A stretch of DNA of 64,000 nucleotides from assembly GCF_900182695.1 (NCBI RefSeq), contig NZ_FXTK01000013.1, positions 1 to 64,000 of the forward strand, in the 5' to 3' direction. The notes beneath the pieces were generated by a model, which did no database searches, was not told the origin of the DNA, and saw only the letters and a list, made by a program, of their open reading frames with translations. The DNA is from Paracoccus laeviglucosivorans (lineage in GTDB: Bacteria; Pseudomonadota; Alphaproteobacteria; Rhodobacterales; Rhodobacteraceae). A program made the translations under genes and the position numbers. Each line of letters opens with the position of its first letter. Positions within the stretch are counted from its first letter, which is position 1. Positions 16,172-24,284 of this stretch are shown piece by piece.

Positions 16172-16944
16172 GCGTGCAGGTCCGCGACATCTCGGTCCGC
16201 TTCGGCAGGCGTCAGGTGCTGGACGCGCTGACCCTGCCGGAAATGCACGCCGGAGAGGTGACGGTCCTGGCCGGTCCCAATGCCGCCGGGAAATCCACGC
16301 TGCTGCGCGCCATCGCCCAGCTGTTGCCGCATCAGGGGCAGGTCGCGCTGGACGGGCAAGACCTGCGCCAGATGCCCGCCACCGAACGCGCGCGTTTGGT
16401 GGGCTTCATGCCGCAAAGCCTGCCCTCCGGGTCGTCGCTGATCGCGCTGGAAACCGTGATCGCGGCGCTGCGGGCGGGCAAGACCCTGCCCGCGCATCAG
16501 GCCGATGCCGCCGCAATGGCGGTGATGGAGAAATTGGGCATCGCGTCACTGGCGCTTGAGCCGCTGGACGCGCTGTCGGGCGGGCAGCGGCAAATGGTTG
16601 CGCTGGCCCAGGCCATCGTGCGCGATCCGAGTCTGCTGCTGCTGGACGAGCCGACAAGCGCATTGGATCTGGCGCGTCAGGTGCGGTTGCTGTCGGAATT
16701 GCGCCGCCTTGCGGCCGAGGGGCGGGTGGTCGCCGCCGTGCTGCATGATCTGGCACTGGCCGCGCAATGGGCCGACCGGATCGTGCTGATCCATGCGGGC
16801 CGCGTCCATGCCCATGGCCGCCCCCAAGACGTGCTGACCCCCGCCCTGCTGGCCGAGATCTATGGCGTCGAAGCCCGCATCGAGCGGTGTTCACGCGGTC
16901 GGCTGATGGTGCTGATCGACGGGGAACGTCAGTTGGCGCGCTGA
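16168..16944 (+). CDS. Iron-siderophore ABC transporter ATPase (FecE type)
   Basis: A 258-aa ATPase. Walker A is GPNAAGKST (36-44), with Ala replacing the usual Gly. The Q-loop is in VGFMPQSLP, the signature is LSGGQRQMVALAQAI, Walker B is LLLLDEPTSALD, and the switch His is in AVLHDLALAAQWAD. It powers the FecB/FecD-type importer with which it overlaps. The start at 16168 was chosen by the ATGA overlap; the open frame extends upstream antisense to nothing but shadows the permease. The 3' end overlaps the convergent DUF1178 gene by 16 bases. Confidence 0.93.
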   Translation: MSVQVRDISVRFGRRQVLDALTLPEMHAGEVTVLAGPNAAGKSTLLRAIAQLLPHQGQVALDGQDLRQMPATERARLVGFMPQSLPSGSSLIALETVIAALRAGKTLPAHQADAAAMAVMEKLGIASLALEPLDALSGGQRQMVALAQAIVRDPSLLLLDEPTSALDLARQVRLLSELRRLAAEGRVVAAVLHDLALAAQWADRIVLIHAGRVHAHGRPQDVLTPALLAEIYGVEARIERCSRGRLMVLIDGERQLAR

Positions 16945-17333
16945 CGCGAACGGAAGGGCAAGGGGGCGACGGGAATACCGTCCTCCAGCAGCTTTTTCGC
17001 GTCTTCCAGCCGCGCCTCGCCATGGATCGCGCGGGTGGGTGCATCGCCTTCGTGCATCGCGCGGGCTTCGGCGGCAAAGGACATGCCGACGTAATCGGAA
17101 TTCGCCTCGACCTGCTCGCGCAGCTTTTCCAGCGCGGTTTCCTGCGGGGTGCGCGGAGTATGCAGGTCACGGGTGGACACGCCCGGCGCCATCAGCGCCT
17201 TTTCGACCGATGGGCTGCCGCAATGGGTGCAGGTGACCTGTCCGGCCTTGCGCAAGCCCTCGAATCCCTCGGAATTCCGAAACCAGCCATCGAAGTCGTG
17301 GCCTTGGTCACAGCGCAGGTCATAGCGGATCAT
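16929..17333 (-). CDS. DUF1178 family protein
   Basis: A 134-aa protein of the alphaproteobacterial DUF1178 family. It begins MIRYDLRCDQGHDFDGWF and has a second Cys pair in VTCTHCGSPSVEKALMAPGV, together resembling a small zinc-ribbon like the FmdB regulatory proteins. The rest is helical and charged. The ATG at 17333 has an AGGGGC ribosome site; the longer frame to 17393 overlaps waaA and lacks homology. Function unknown. Confidence 0.85.
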   Translation of the reverse strand: MIRYDLRCDQGHDFDGWFRNSEGFEGLRKAGQVTCTHCGSPSVEKALMAPGVSTRDLHTPRTPQETALEKLREQVEANSDYVGMSFAAEARAMHEGDAPTRAIHGEARLEDAKKLLEDGIPVAPLPFRSRQRAN

Positions 17334-17376
17334 GTCAGCCCCTTTTCGTCCCATGAATATCAGGACTGGATCGGGC

Positions 17377-18570
17377 TTATACAAGACCGCCACGGGCCAG
17401 GTCGAGTATCCTTGCGATCAGCGGTGCAGGGTCGCCCGCGCGGGTCAGCAGCATGTCCCGCGCGGCTTTGCCCATGCGGCGCTGGCGCGGCTTGTCCTGT
17501 GCCAACGCGGTCAGCGCGACGGGCAGATCGGGCGCCAGTTCCGCCGCCTCCGCGCCATCCAGATCGGCATAGTCCCCGGCATGGTTCGACACGCTGGGGC
17601 CGTGCAAGATGGCACAGCGCCATGCCGCAGGTTCCCACGGCGTATGGCCGCCCCGGTCGGTGAACGAGCCGCAGGTGATGCAGATACCCGCCGCGCGATA
17701 CCAGTCGCCCATCTCGCCCAAAGTGTCGGCCAGCAAGACCTGCGCATCCAGATCGCCGCCCCGACTGCGGCGTGCAAAATGCAGGCCGCGCTGTTCCATG
17801 ACCTGCGCCACCGCATCGCCGCGTTCGGGATGGCGCGGCGCAAGGATCATCCGCAGATCGGGAACCTGTTCGCGGGCGGCCGCATAGGCGTCCAGCACTG
17901 CCTCATCCTCGCCTTCGTGGGTGGATGCGGCCAGAACGGTGCGGGCGCGGTCGGGCCCATCCTCGGGCGGGTGGATCTGTGCGGGACCAAGCAGTTTCAT
18001 GTTCAGCCGCGTGCCAAGCGCCTTGGCGGGCAGGCCCAGACGCAGCAGCCGCTCCTCGCTGCCGGCGTCTTGGGCGGACAGCGCATCGATGCGGCGCAGC
18101 ATGGGCCGGATCAGCGCGGGCAGCCGCGCCCAGCGATCCGCCGAGCGTTGCGAGATGCGCGCGCCGACGACGACCTGCGCCACGCCCAGATCATCCGCCA
18201 TGCGCGAGCGATTGGGCCATAGTTCGTTTTCCACGGTGACCAGCACCGCAGGCTCAACGCGGTCCAGAAACCGCGCCACGGCCTGCGGCACGTCCAAGGG
18301 GGCCAGCGCGGCGTTCCAGCCCAGCTTGCGGGCCAGCGCACGCCCAGTCAGGCTGTTGGTGGTGACGGTCAGGGGGAATTCGGCGGCCAGTGCCTCGGCC
18401 AGCACGCGGGCCGAGGTCAGCTCGCCCACGCTGGCCGCGTGCAGCCAGATGCCACCGGGGATCACCTCGGGTCCGGTCAGGGCCAGACGCTCGCGCCAGT
18501 CCGCGCCGGTAAAGGGCGCAGACAGGCGAAACGCCGAACCCAGCAGGGTCGTCGCGCCGGACCAGATCAA
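17377..18570 (-). CDS. waaA: 3-deoxy-D-manno-octulosonic acid (Kdo) transferase
   Basis: A 397-aa GT30 glycosyltransferase that adds Kdo to the lipid A precursor at the inner membrane. Family marks are LHAASVGELTSARVLAEAL (residues about 43-61), VTVENELWPN, a central KLLGPAQ linker, VLAASTHEGEDE and the C-terminal CGSFTDRGGHTPWEPA, where most homologues have GGHNPLEPA. The N-terminal membrane anchor is short. The only start that fits is TTG at 18570; no ATG or GTG lies in frame upstream, and the strong GGGGGAGG site is further away than usual, so the start is uncertain. Confidence 0.9.
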   Translation of the reverse strand: MIWSGATTLLGSAFRLSAPFTGADWRERLALTGPEVIPGGIWLHAASVGELTSARVLAEALAAEFPLTVTTNSLTGRALARKLGWNAALAPLDVPQAVARFLDRVEPAVLVTVENELWPNRSRMADDLGVAQVVVGARISQRSADRWARLPALIRPMLRRIDALSAQDAGSEERLLRLGLPAKALGTRLNMKLLGPAQIHPPEDGPDRARTVLAASTHEGEDEAVLDAYAAAREQVPDLRMILAPRHPERGDAVAQVMEQRGLHFARRSRGGDLDAQVLLADTLGEMGDWYRAAGICITCGSFTDRGGHTPWEPAAWRCAILHGPSVSNHAGDYADLDGAEAAELAPDLPVALTALAQDKPRQRRMGKAARDMLLTRAGDPAPLIARILDLARGGLV

Positions 18571-18640
18571 TATGCCAATCGGGATGTCAGTGCCCCGCCT
18601 CCCCCTTTTCAGGTTAGCCTAGCGGGGTGCCGTGACGGGA

Positions 18641-19333
18641 TCAACGCAACGCGGCTTCGGCAGCGGCCCGGATCGCGCGGATGTTTTCGCCGTAAGGCGC
18701 GCTGTTTGACACCGAGCCGCCCTTGAAGACCGCAGAACCCGCGACCAGCACATCCGCCCCCGCCGCAGCCACCAAGGGCGCGGTGGTCGGATCGACGCCG
18801 CCGTCGATTTCGATATGCACCGGACGGTCGCCGATCAGCGCGCGCAGGGTGCGGACCTTTTCGATCTGGCTGCGGATGAATTTCTGCCCACCAAAGCCGG
18901 GGTTCACGGTCATCACGCAGATCAGGTCCACATCGTCGATCAGGCCCGCCGCCACCTCGGCCGGGGTGCCGGGGTTCAGCGCAAGGCCCGCCTTGGCCCC
19001 CGCCCCTCGGATCGCCTGCAGCGTGCGGTGGATATGCGGCCCGGCTTCGTAATGCGCGGTGATGAAATCGGCACCCGATTCCGCAAAGGCATCGATATAT
19101 TGATCGACCGGAGAGATCATCAGATGCACGTCCATCACACCCCGGATATGCGGGCGGATCGCTTTGCAGGTCTGGGGACCAAAGGTGATGTTCGGCACGA
19201 AATGCCCGTCCATCACATCGACATGCACCCAGTCGGCGCCCTGATCTTCGACCGCGCGGATTTCAGCCCCGAAATTGGCGAAATCGGCGGACAGGATCGA
19301 AGGGGCGATCTTGATCTTGCGGTCAAAGCTCAT
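18641..19333 (-). CDS. rpe: Ribulose-phosphate 3-epimerase
   Basis: A 230-aa TIM-barrel enzyme that interconverts ribulose-5-P and xylulose-5-P. It shows IAPSILSADFANFG (catalytic Ser, Asp region), DVMDGHFVPNITFG with metal-binding His and Asp, HLMISPVDQYI, MTVNPGFGGQKFI and HIEIDGGVDPTTAPL. The start at 19333 (MSFDRKIKI) is preceded by AAAGGACC; the frame extends 20 residues further without homology. It lies 67 bases downstream of phosphoribulokinase on the same strand, consistent with a Calvin-cycle role (cbbE). Confidence 0.94.
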   Translation of the reverse strand: MSFDRKIKIAPSILSADFANFGAEIRAVEDQGADWVHVDVMDGHFVPNITFGPQTCKAIRPHIRGVMDVHLMISPVDQYIDAFAESGADFITAHYEAGPHIHRTLQAIRGAGAKAGLALNPGTPAEVAAGLIDDVDLICVMTVNPGFGGQKFIRSQIEKVRTLRALIGDRPVHIEIDGGVDPTTAPLVAAAGADVLVAGSAVFKGGSVSNSAPYGENIRAIRAAAEAALR

Positions 19334-19400
19334 GGCGCGGTCCTTTCGGGGATCATTCGGCAGCGGCCTGCCCTGTCGGGCGATCCACGTCAAGCCCCGA

Positions 19401-20270
19401 TCAGGCGCGCTTGGATTCGTCGAACATGCGCAGCAGCATGGGGGTCAGGATCAGCTGCATCGCCAGATCCATGCGCGGTCCGGGCACGACGATCGAATTC
19501 GCCCGGCTCATCCATGAGCCCTGGATCATCTGGGTCAGATAGGGGAAATCAACGCCGCGCGGGTTCTTGAACCGGATCACCACAAGGCTTTCATCCGGCG
19601 TAGGTATCCAGCGCGCGATGAATGGGTTCGAGGTATCGACCACCGGCACGCGCTGAAAGTTGATGTCTGTCTGGGTGAATTGCGGACAGATCACATGCAC
19701 ATAGGCGTGCATCCGGCGCAGGATCACATCGGTCACCGCCTCGGTCGAATAGCCCCGGCTGGCCCTGTCGCGGTGAATTTTCTGGATCCATTCGACATTG
19801 ATGACCGGGACCACCCCGACCTTAAGATCGGCCTGCCCGGCAATGTCGATGCCGTCCGCTTTGACCGCTCCGTGCAGCCCTTCGTAAAACAGCAGATCGG
19901 ATGGCGGCAGATCGTCCCATTCGGTGAACGTGCCGGGGGCCACACCGTAAATCCGCGCCTCGGCGTCGTCATGGACATAGTGGCGCGTCTTTCCGGTCCC
20001 TGTCGCGCCATAGTCGCGAAAGACCTGTTCCAGCCGCGACAGCTCATTCGCCGCGATGCTGAAATGGCTGAAGGTGTGGTCCCCCGCCGCGCTGCGCCGC
20101 GCCAGTTCCGCCTGCATCGCCGCGCGGTCAAAGCGGTGGAATGCGTCGCCTTCGATGCTGGCCGCCCTGATCCCCTCGCGCCGGAATATCTGGTCGAACG
20201 TGTTCTTGATCGTCGTGGTGCCCGCGCCCGACGAGCCGGTGACAGAGATGATCGGATGCTTCTTGCTCAT
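19401..20270 (-). CDS. cbbP: Phosphoribulokinase
   Basis: A 289-aa class I (bacterial) phosphoribulokinase, which phosphorylates ribulose-5-P to RuBP using ATP. The P-loop GSSGAGTTTIKNTF is at residues 12-25. SIEGDAFHRFDR is near 39-50, HFSIAANEL follows, FYEGLHGAV is the Walker-B-like strand, and the C-terminal VPVVDTSNPFIARWIPTPDES is conserved. The length matches proteobacterial octameric PRK. It is transcribed divergently from a CbbR-like regulator, with rpe behind it. No Rubisco gene lies in this window. Confidence 0.94.
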   Translation of the reverse strand: MSKKHPIISVTGSSGAGTTTIKNTFDQIFRREGIRAASIEGDAFHRFDRAAMQAELARRSAAGDHTFSHFSIAANELSRLEQVFRDYGATGTGKTRHYVHDDAEARIYGVAPGTFTEWDDLPPSDLLFYEGLHGAVKADGIDIAGQADLKVGVVPVINVEWIQKIHRDRASRGYSTEAVTDVILRRMHAYVHVICPQFTQTDINFQRVPVVDTSNPFIARWIPTPDESLVVIRFKNPRGVDFPYLTQMIQGSWMSRANSIVVPGPRMDLAMQLILTPMLLRMFDESKRA

Positions 20271-20470
20271 GGTCCTTCCTTCAGGCGCGACAGGGATGGC
20301 GATGGCCGAACCTGGCTGCGGCGTCGTTCAATCGCCGCCGGCAACGGGCAAAGCGGTCTGGCCGGCAGCGGCATATGTCGGTCATCGCCCCCCTCCCATG
20401 GCGCGGCGTCATTGGGCGAGTTGTTGACATGGCAGGATTTTCAGGAACATTTAATTAAACGGAACCTGGA

Positions 20471-20485
20471 TTCAGAAATTCTGAA
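20471..20485. promoter_or_regulatory. Perfect palindrome TTCAGAAATTCTGAA, candidate CbbR site
   Basis: A 7-1-7 perfect inverted repeat contains T-N11-A and TCA-N7-TGA spacing, as expected for LysR-type/CbbR operators. It ends on the first base of the annotated cbbR ATG at 20485, suggesting autoregulation or a true start at the second ATG (20503). Confidence 0.55.
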
Positions 20486-21408
20486 TGATCCGCCTTGATG
20501 CCATGACCCTGCGCCAGCTTCGCGCGCTGCGCGCCGTGATCCAGACCGGATCGCTCAAGGCGGCGGCGGGCGACCTTGGTCTTAGCCCTCCGGCGATTCA
20601 CAGCCAGATCAGGGCGCTGGAAAATCTGCTTTCGGCACCCTTGGTCATCCGTGGCGAACACGGTGCCTTTGTGCCAACGCACGAAGGACGCGCCGTGCTG
20701 GAGGCCGAGGCGCAGATCGCCGTCGCGCTGGAAACCTGCGCCAGACGGGTGAGCGCGCTGCAAAGCGGGCATACCGGGAACGTGGCGCTGGGGGTGGTTT
20801 CGACAGGCAAGTATTTCGCGCCGCGCCTTGTCGCCGATCTGCGCCGCCTGCTGCCCGAGGTCGAGGTGACGCTGCGCATTGGCAATCGCGACACGGTGAT
20901 CGGCTGGCTGAACGCCCGCGCTTTGGATCTGGCGATCATGGGGCGGCCGCCGCTTATGCCCGCAGTATCGGCCGAGCCGGTGGGGCCGCATCCCCATGTG
21001 ATCGTGGCCCCGCCCGACCACCCGCTGGCCCAGGCCGATCCCGCCATGCCGCAGGATCTGCTGGCTGAAACCTTTCTGGCACGCGAACCCGGATCGGGAA
21101 CCCGCATCCTGATGACGCGCTTTCTGGACCGCATCGGTGACGGCATCGCGTGGCGCATGATCGAAATGGGCACGAATGAGACGATCAAGCAGGCCGTCAT
21201 CGCGGGCCTGGGCATCGCGCTGATTTCACAGCACACCGTGACCGAGGAGTTGCGTTCAGGCCGGTTGGTGGCCTTGCGCGCCACCGGTCTGCCCATCCAG
21301 CGCAACTGGTTCCTGCTGAAACTGCAGGACACCGCGCTGTCACCTGCGGGACAGCGGGTGCATGACCTGATCCGCGACATGCAGGGCGGTTTTCTTCCGA
21401 CCGTCTGA
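20485..21408 (+). CDS. cbbR: LysR-family regulator, CbbR-like
   Basis: A 307-aa LysR-type regulator. The winged helix-turn-helix is at about residues 7-65 (LRQLRALRAVIQTGSLKAAAGDLGLSPPAIHSQIRALE). The effector domain carries the CbbR-like phrase FAPRLVADLRRLLPEVEVTLRIGNRD and RALDLAIMGRPP. CbbR senses Calvin-cycle metabolites and activates cbb operons. Divergence from phosphoribulokinase supports the name. A second ATG at 20503 (MTLRQLRAL) would match most homologues better and would place the palindrome upstream of the start. Gene-specific assignment is by context and family resemblance. Confidence 0.85.
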   Translation: MIRLDAMTLRQLRALRAVIQTGSLKAAAGDLGLSPPAIHSQIRALENLLSAPLVIRGEHGAFVPTHEGRAVLEAEAQIAVALETCARRVSALQSGHTGNVALGVVSTGKYFAPRLVADLRRLLPEVEVTLRIGNRDTVIGWLNARALDLAIMGRPPLMPAVSAEPVGPHPHVIVAPPDHPLAQADPAMPQDLLAETFLAREPGSGTRILMTRFLDRIGDGIAWRMIEMGTNETIKQAVIAGLGIALISQHTVTEELRSGRLVALRATGLPIQRNWFLLKLQDTALSPAGQRVHDLIRDMQGGFLPTV

Positions 21409-21424
21409 CCCCCTTGGGGTTTTC
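21408..21424 (+). terminator. Weak terminator after cbbR
   Basis: ACCCC/GGGGT with a 2-3 nt loop followed by TTTTC directly behind the stop codon. The stem is only 5 bp. Confidence 0.35.
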
Positions 21425-21501
21425 GCTGCACCGCCTATATTGGGGGCAAGGCGCGCGGCCGCATGGCCCGATTTGCGCGCAGCCAATCCGAAGGACGCAA
21501 G

Positions 21502-22506
21502 ATGGCAAGCACAAAGGACATTTCCTGGGACGACAGCGTGTTGCCCTTTCAACTGGAACGCTCGGGCGTGCGTGGGCGCGCTACGCGGCTTGGGCCGCTG
21601 CTGGAACATATCCTGTCGCGGCACGACTATCCCGTGGCCGTCAGTGCGATGGTGGCCGAGCTTGTGACGCTGACCGCGCTGATCGGCCCGACGATCAAGC
21701 TGCGCTGGAAACTGTCGCTGCAGGTGCGCGGCAACGGCCCGATCCGCACCATCGCGACCGATTACTATGCGCCGGAAACCGAAGGAGCCCCGGCCCGCAT
21801 CCGCGCATGGGCCAGCTTCGACGCTGACCGGCTTGGGGATGCGCCCGGCTTTGACCAGATCGGTCAGGGCTATTTCGCCATGCTGATCGATCAGGGCGAA
21901 GGCAATACCCCCTATCAGGGTCTGACCCCCTTGGCGGGCGGATCGCTGGCGGCCTGTGCGCAGACCTATTTCGCGCAATCCGAACAGCTGCCGACCAGGT
22001 TCGAGCTGACGGTGGGCCAGTCACGTCTGGCAGGCGACAGCACGCAGCATTGGCGTGCGGGCGGCATCATGCTGCAAACCCTGCCCGCCCAGCCCCAGAT
22101 CATCAGCGAGGACGAGGAGATCGAGGCCGCCGACATCCTGCAGGGCGCCGAGTCCGAGGACTGGACCCGCGCCACCATGCTGATGTCCACGGTCGAAGGG
22201 ATCGAACTGGTCGATGCAGCCCTGCCGCTGCCCAACCTGACCTTCCGCCTGTTCCACGAAGAGGAGCCGGTGGCTTTCGGGCGTCAGGACCTGCATTTCG
22301 GCTGCTCGTGCAGCTCGGAAAAAGTGCGCGGCACCCTGTCGATCTATAGCCAGAAGGACATTGGCCACATGACGACGCCCGAGGGCATCGTCACCGCCGA
22401 TTGCCAGTTCTGCGGTGCGCATTACGAATTCGACCCGCGCAGCCTTGGCTTCGAGGCGACGATCGACGAACACGGCAATCCCGTGCCGCAACAGGCGGCG
22501 CAGTGA
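21502..22506 (+). CDS. hslO: Redox-regulated chaperone Hsp33
   Basis: A 334-aa Hsp33. The N-terminal substrate-binding domain starts DDSVLPFQLERSGVRGRATRLG. The C-terminal redox switch has CxC in FGCSCSSEKV and CxxC in DCQFCGAHYEFD, which bind zinc and form disulfides under oxidative stress to activate the holdase. I chose the ATG at 21502, 6 bases after GAAGGA; an upstream ATG at 21463 adds 13 residues with no family match. The next gene starts 1 base after the stop, so hslO, Nudix and cca probably form an operon. Confidence 0.93.
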   Translation: MASTKDISWDDSVLPFQLERSGVRGRATRLGPLLEHILSRHDYPVAVSAMVAELVTLTALIGPTIKLRWKLSLQVRGNGPIRTIATDYYAPETEGAPARIRAWASFDADRLGDAPGFDQIGQGYFAMLIDQGEGNTPYQGLTPLAGGSLAACAQTYFAQSEQLPTRFELTVGQSRLAGDSTQHWRAGGIMLQTLPAQPQIISEDEEIEAADILQGAESEDWTRATMLMSTVEGIELVDAALPLPNLTFRLFHEEEPVAFGRQDLHFGCSCSSEKVRGTLSIYSQKDIGHMTTPEGIVTADCQFCGAHYEFDPRSLGFEATIDEHGNPVPQQAAQ

Positions 22507-22507
22507 C

Positions 22508-23104
22508 ATGACGGGCGCGCCGCAATCCCTGCTGCGCGACCGATTGCTCAGGGCTTTGACCACCGCGTCAAAGCCCTCGTCCGACTATGATTTCGACAAG
22601 ACCGCACCGGGCGAACGGGCCTTGCGCCCGGCGGGCGTGCTGGCCGCGTTCGACGGGCGCGGACGGCTGGTGATGACCAAACGCGCCAGCGGGCTGCGCC
22701 ATCACCCCGGCCAGATCGCGCTGCCCGGCGGTAAGGTGGATCCCACCGATGCCGACGAAACCGCCGCGGCCCTTCGCGAAGCCCATGAGGAAGTCGGGCT
22801 GGACCCCGCACAGGTGGAAATCCTTGGCACTTTGCCCGCGCATCGCACCGTGACCGATTTCGCCATGACCCCGGTGCTGGGCCTGATCCGGGGCGAATTC
22901 ACCCCGCGCCCCGAAGCGGGCGAAGTCGAGGAGGTGTTTACCGTCCCCTTTGCCCATATCGCGGACCCGGCGAATTACCGCGTCGAAAAGCGGCGCTGGC
23001 GCGGGGACTGGCGATCCTATTACGTAGCACCCTATGGTCCCTATTATATCTGGGGCGCGACGGCCCGCGTGCTGCACGCCCTTGCGCTGAGGTTGAACCC
23101 ATGA
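22508..23104 (+). CDS. CoA pyrophosphatase-type Nudix hydrolase
   Basis: A 198-aa Nudix hydrolase of the NudL/YeaB type. The CoA-ase specific motif VMTKRASGLRHHPGQIALPGGK directly precedes the Nudix box (GGKVDPTDADETAAALREA then HEEVGL, about residues 75-100). It would cleave CoA to 4'-phosphopantetheine and 3',5'-ADP. The start at 22508 leaves one base after hslO, and the stop overlaps the cca ATG. The substrate is assigned by motif only. Confidence 0.87.
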   Translation: MTGAPQSLLRDRLLRALTTASKPSSDYDFDKTAPGERALRPAGVLAAFDGRGRLVMTKRASGLRHHPGQIALPGGKVDPTDADETAAALREAHEEVGLDPAQVEILGTLPAHRTVTDFAMTPVLGLIRGEFTPRPEAGEVEEVFTVPFAHIADPANYRVEKRRWRGDWRSYYVAPYGPYYIWGATARVLHALALRLNP

Positions 23105-24279
23105 CCCGTATCGACGCCCCTTTTCTGGCCGATCCCGGTTTGCGCCGCGTGCTTTCGGCGCTGACGGGGGATGGCCATCAGGCATTGGTCGTGGGCGGCG
23201 CGGTGCGCAATGCGCTGATGGGTGCGCCGGTATCGGATACCGACATCGCGACCTCGGCCCATCCTGACCGCGTGATCGAACTGACCGAGGCGGCCGGCCT
23301 GCGCGCCGTGCCCACCGGCATCGAACATGGCACGATCACCGTCGTCGCAGATGGCAAGGGCTATGAGGTGACGACATTGCGCCGCGATGTCGAAACCGAT
23401 GGGCGGCGCGCGGTCGTGGCTTTTTCCGACGACATCGCCGAAGACGCACAGCGCCGCGATTTCACCATGAACGCGCTTTATTGCGGTCTGGACGGCGTGG
23501 TGCTGGATCCGGTCGGCGGGTTGCCCGATCTGGCCGCGCGCAGGCTGCGTTTCGTCGGAGAGCCGCGCGAACGGATCGCCGAGGATTACCTGCGCATCCT
23601 GCGCTTTTTCCGCTTTCACGCATGGTATGGCGCGCCCGGTCAGGCCGATCCCGACGCCTTGGCCGCTTGCGCCGATGCGGCAGACGGCCTTGCCCTGATC
23701 TCGCGTGAGCGGGTGGGCGCCGAAATGCGCAAGCTGCTGACCGCCCCCGATCCGTCCGAGGCGCTGGCCCTGATGGACAAGGCAGGCGTGCTGGCCCTGG
23801 CGCTGCCCGGTGCCGACATCGCAGATTTCCCCGCATTGATCGAGGCGGAACAGGATTTCGGCCATGGCGCCCTGCCCGGTTGGCCGCGCAGGCTGGCCGT
23901 GCTGGGGGCCAGCGATGTTGCGCACGACTTGCGCCTGTCGCGGGACGAGGCGCGGATGCAGGACCAGATCGCGCAGGCGACACGCCTCGCCGCGCCCGAG
24001 GCCGCCTATCGCTTTGGCCGCGCAATAGCCGCGCAATCGGTGCTGGTGCGCGCGGCGCGCGGCGACGTGCCGCCTTTTGGCTGGTGCCATGCGGTGGCCC
24101 ATGCGGCGGACGCGAAATTCCCGCTGAGCGCACAGGATCTGATGGACCGGCTGTCCGGGCCTGCGCTTGGTCAGGCGTTGCGCAGGGCCGAGGATGCCTT
24201 TATCGCCAGCGGTTTCGCTTTGTCGCGGGACGAATTGCGCAGCCTTGCGCTGGAACGCCCCGCCACGGATCAGGGTTGA
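23101..24279 (+). CDS. cca: CCA tRNA nucleotidyltransferase / poly(A) polymerase family protein
   Basis: A 392-aa class II nucleotidyltransferase. The head domain has LVVGGAVRNALMGAPVSDTDIA (GG and D-x-D catalytic Asp), followed by GTITVV, VTTLRRDVETDGRRA and DDIAEDAQRRDFTMNALY. The neck RAERIAEDYLRILRFFRFHAW-type segment (here PRERIAEDYLRILRFFRF) is conserved. It adds or repairs the 3' CCA of tRNA. The length matches the alphaproteobacterial form without an HD domain. ATGA overlap with the Nudix gene. The ABC exporter starts 5 bases after its stop. Confidence 0.92.
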   Translation: MTRIDAPFLADPGLRRVLSALTGDGHQALVVGGAVRNALMGAPVSDTDIATSAHPDRVIELTEAAGLRAVPTGIEHGTITVVADGKGYEVTTLRRDVETDGRRAVVAFSDDIAEDAQRRDFTMNALYCGLDGVVLDPVGGLPDLAARRLRFVGEPRERIAEDYLRILRFFRFHAWYGAPGQADPDALAACADAADGLALISRERVGAEMRKLLTAPDPSEALALMDKAGVLALALPGADIADFPALIEAEQDFGHGALPGWPRRLAVLGASDVAHDLRLSRDEARMQDQIAQATRLAAPEAAYRFGRAIAAQSVLVRAARGDVPPFGWCHAVAHAADAKFPLSAQDLMDRLSGPALGQALRRAEDAFIASGFALSRDELRSLALERPATDQG

Positions 24280-24284
24280 TCGTC

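Noticed and set aside
23880..24284. Frame upstream of the ABC exporter as part of the protein
   Set aside because: These 135 codons overlap cca in another frame and contain no membrane helix; the exporter starts at 24285.
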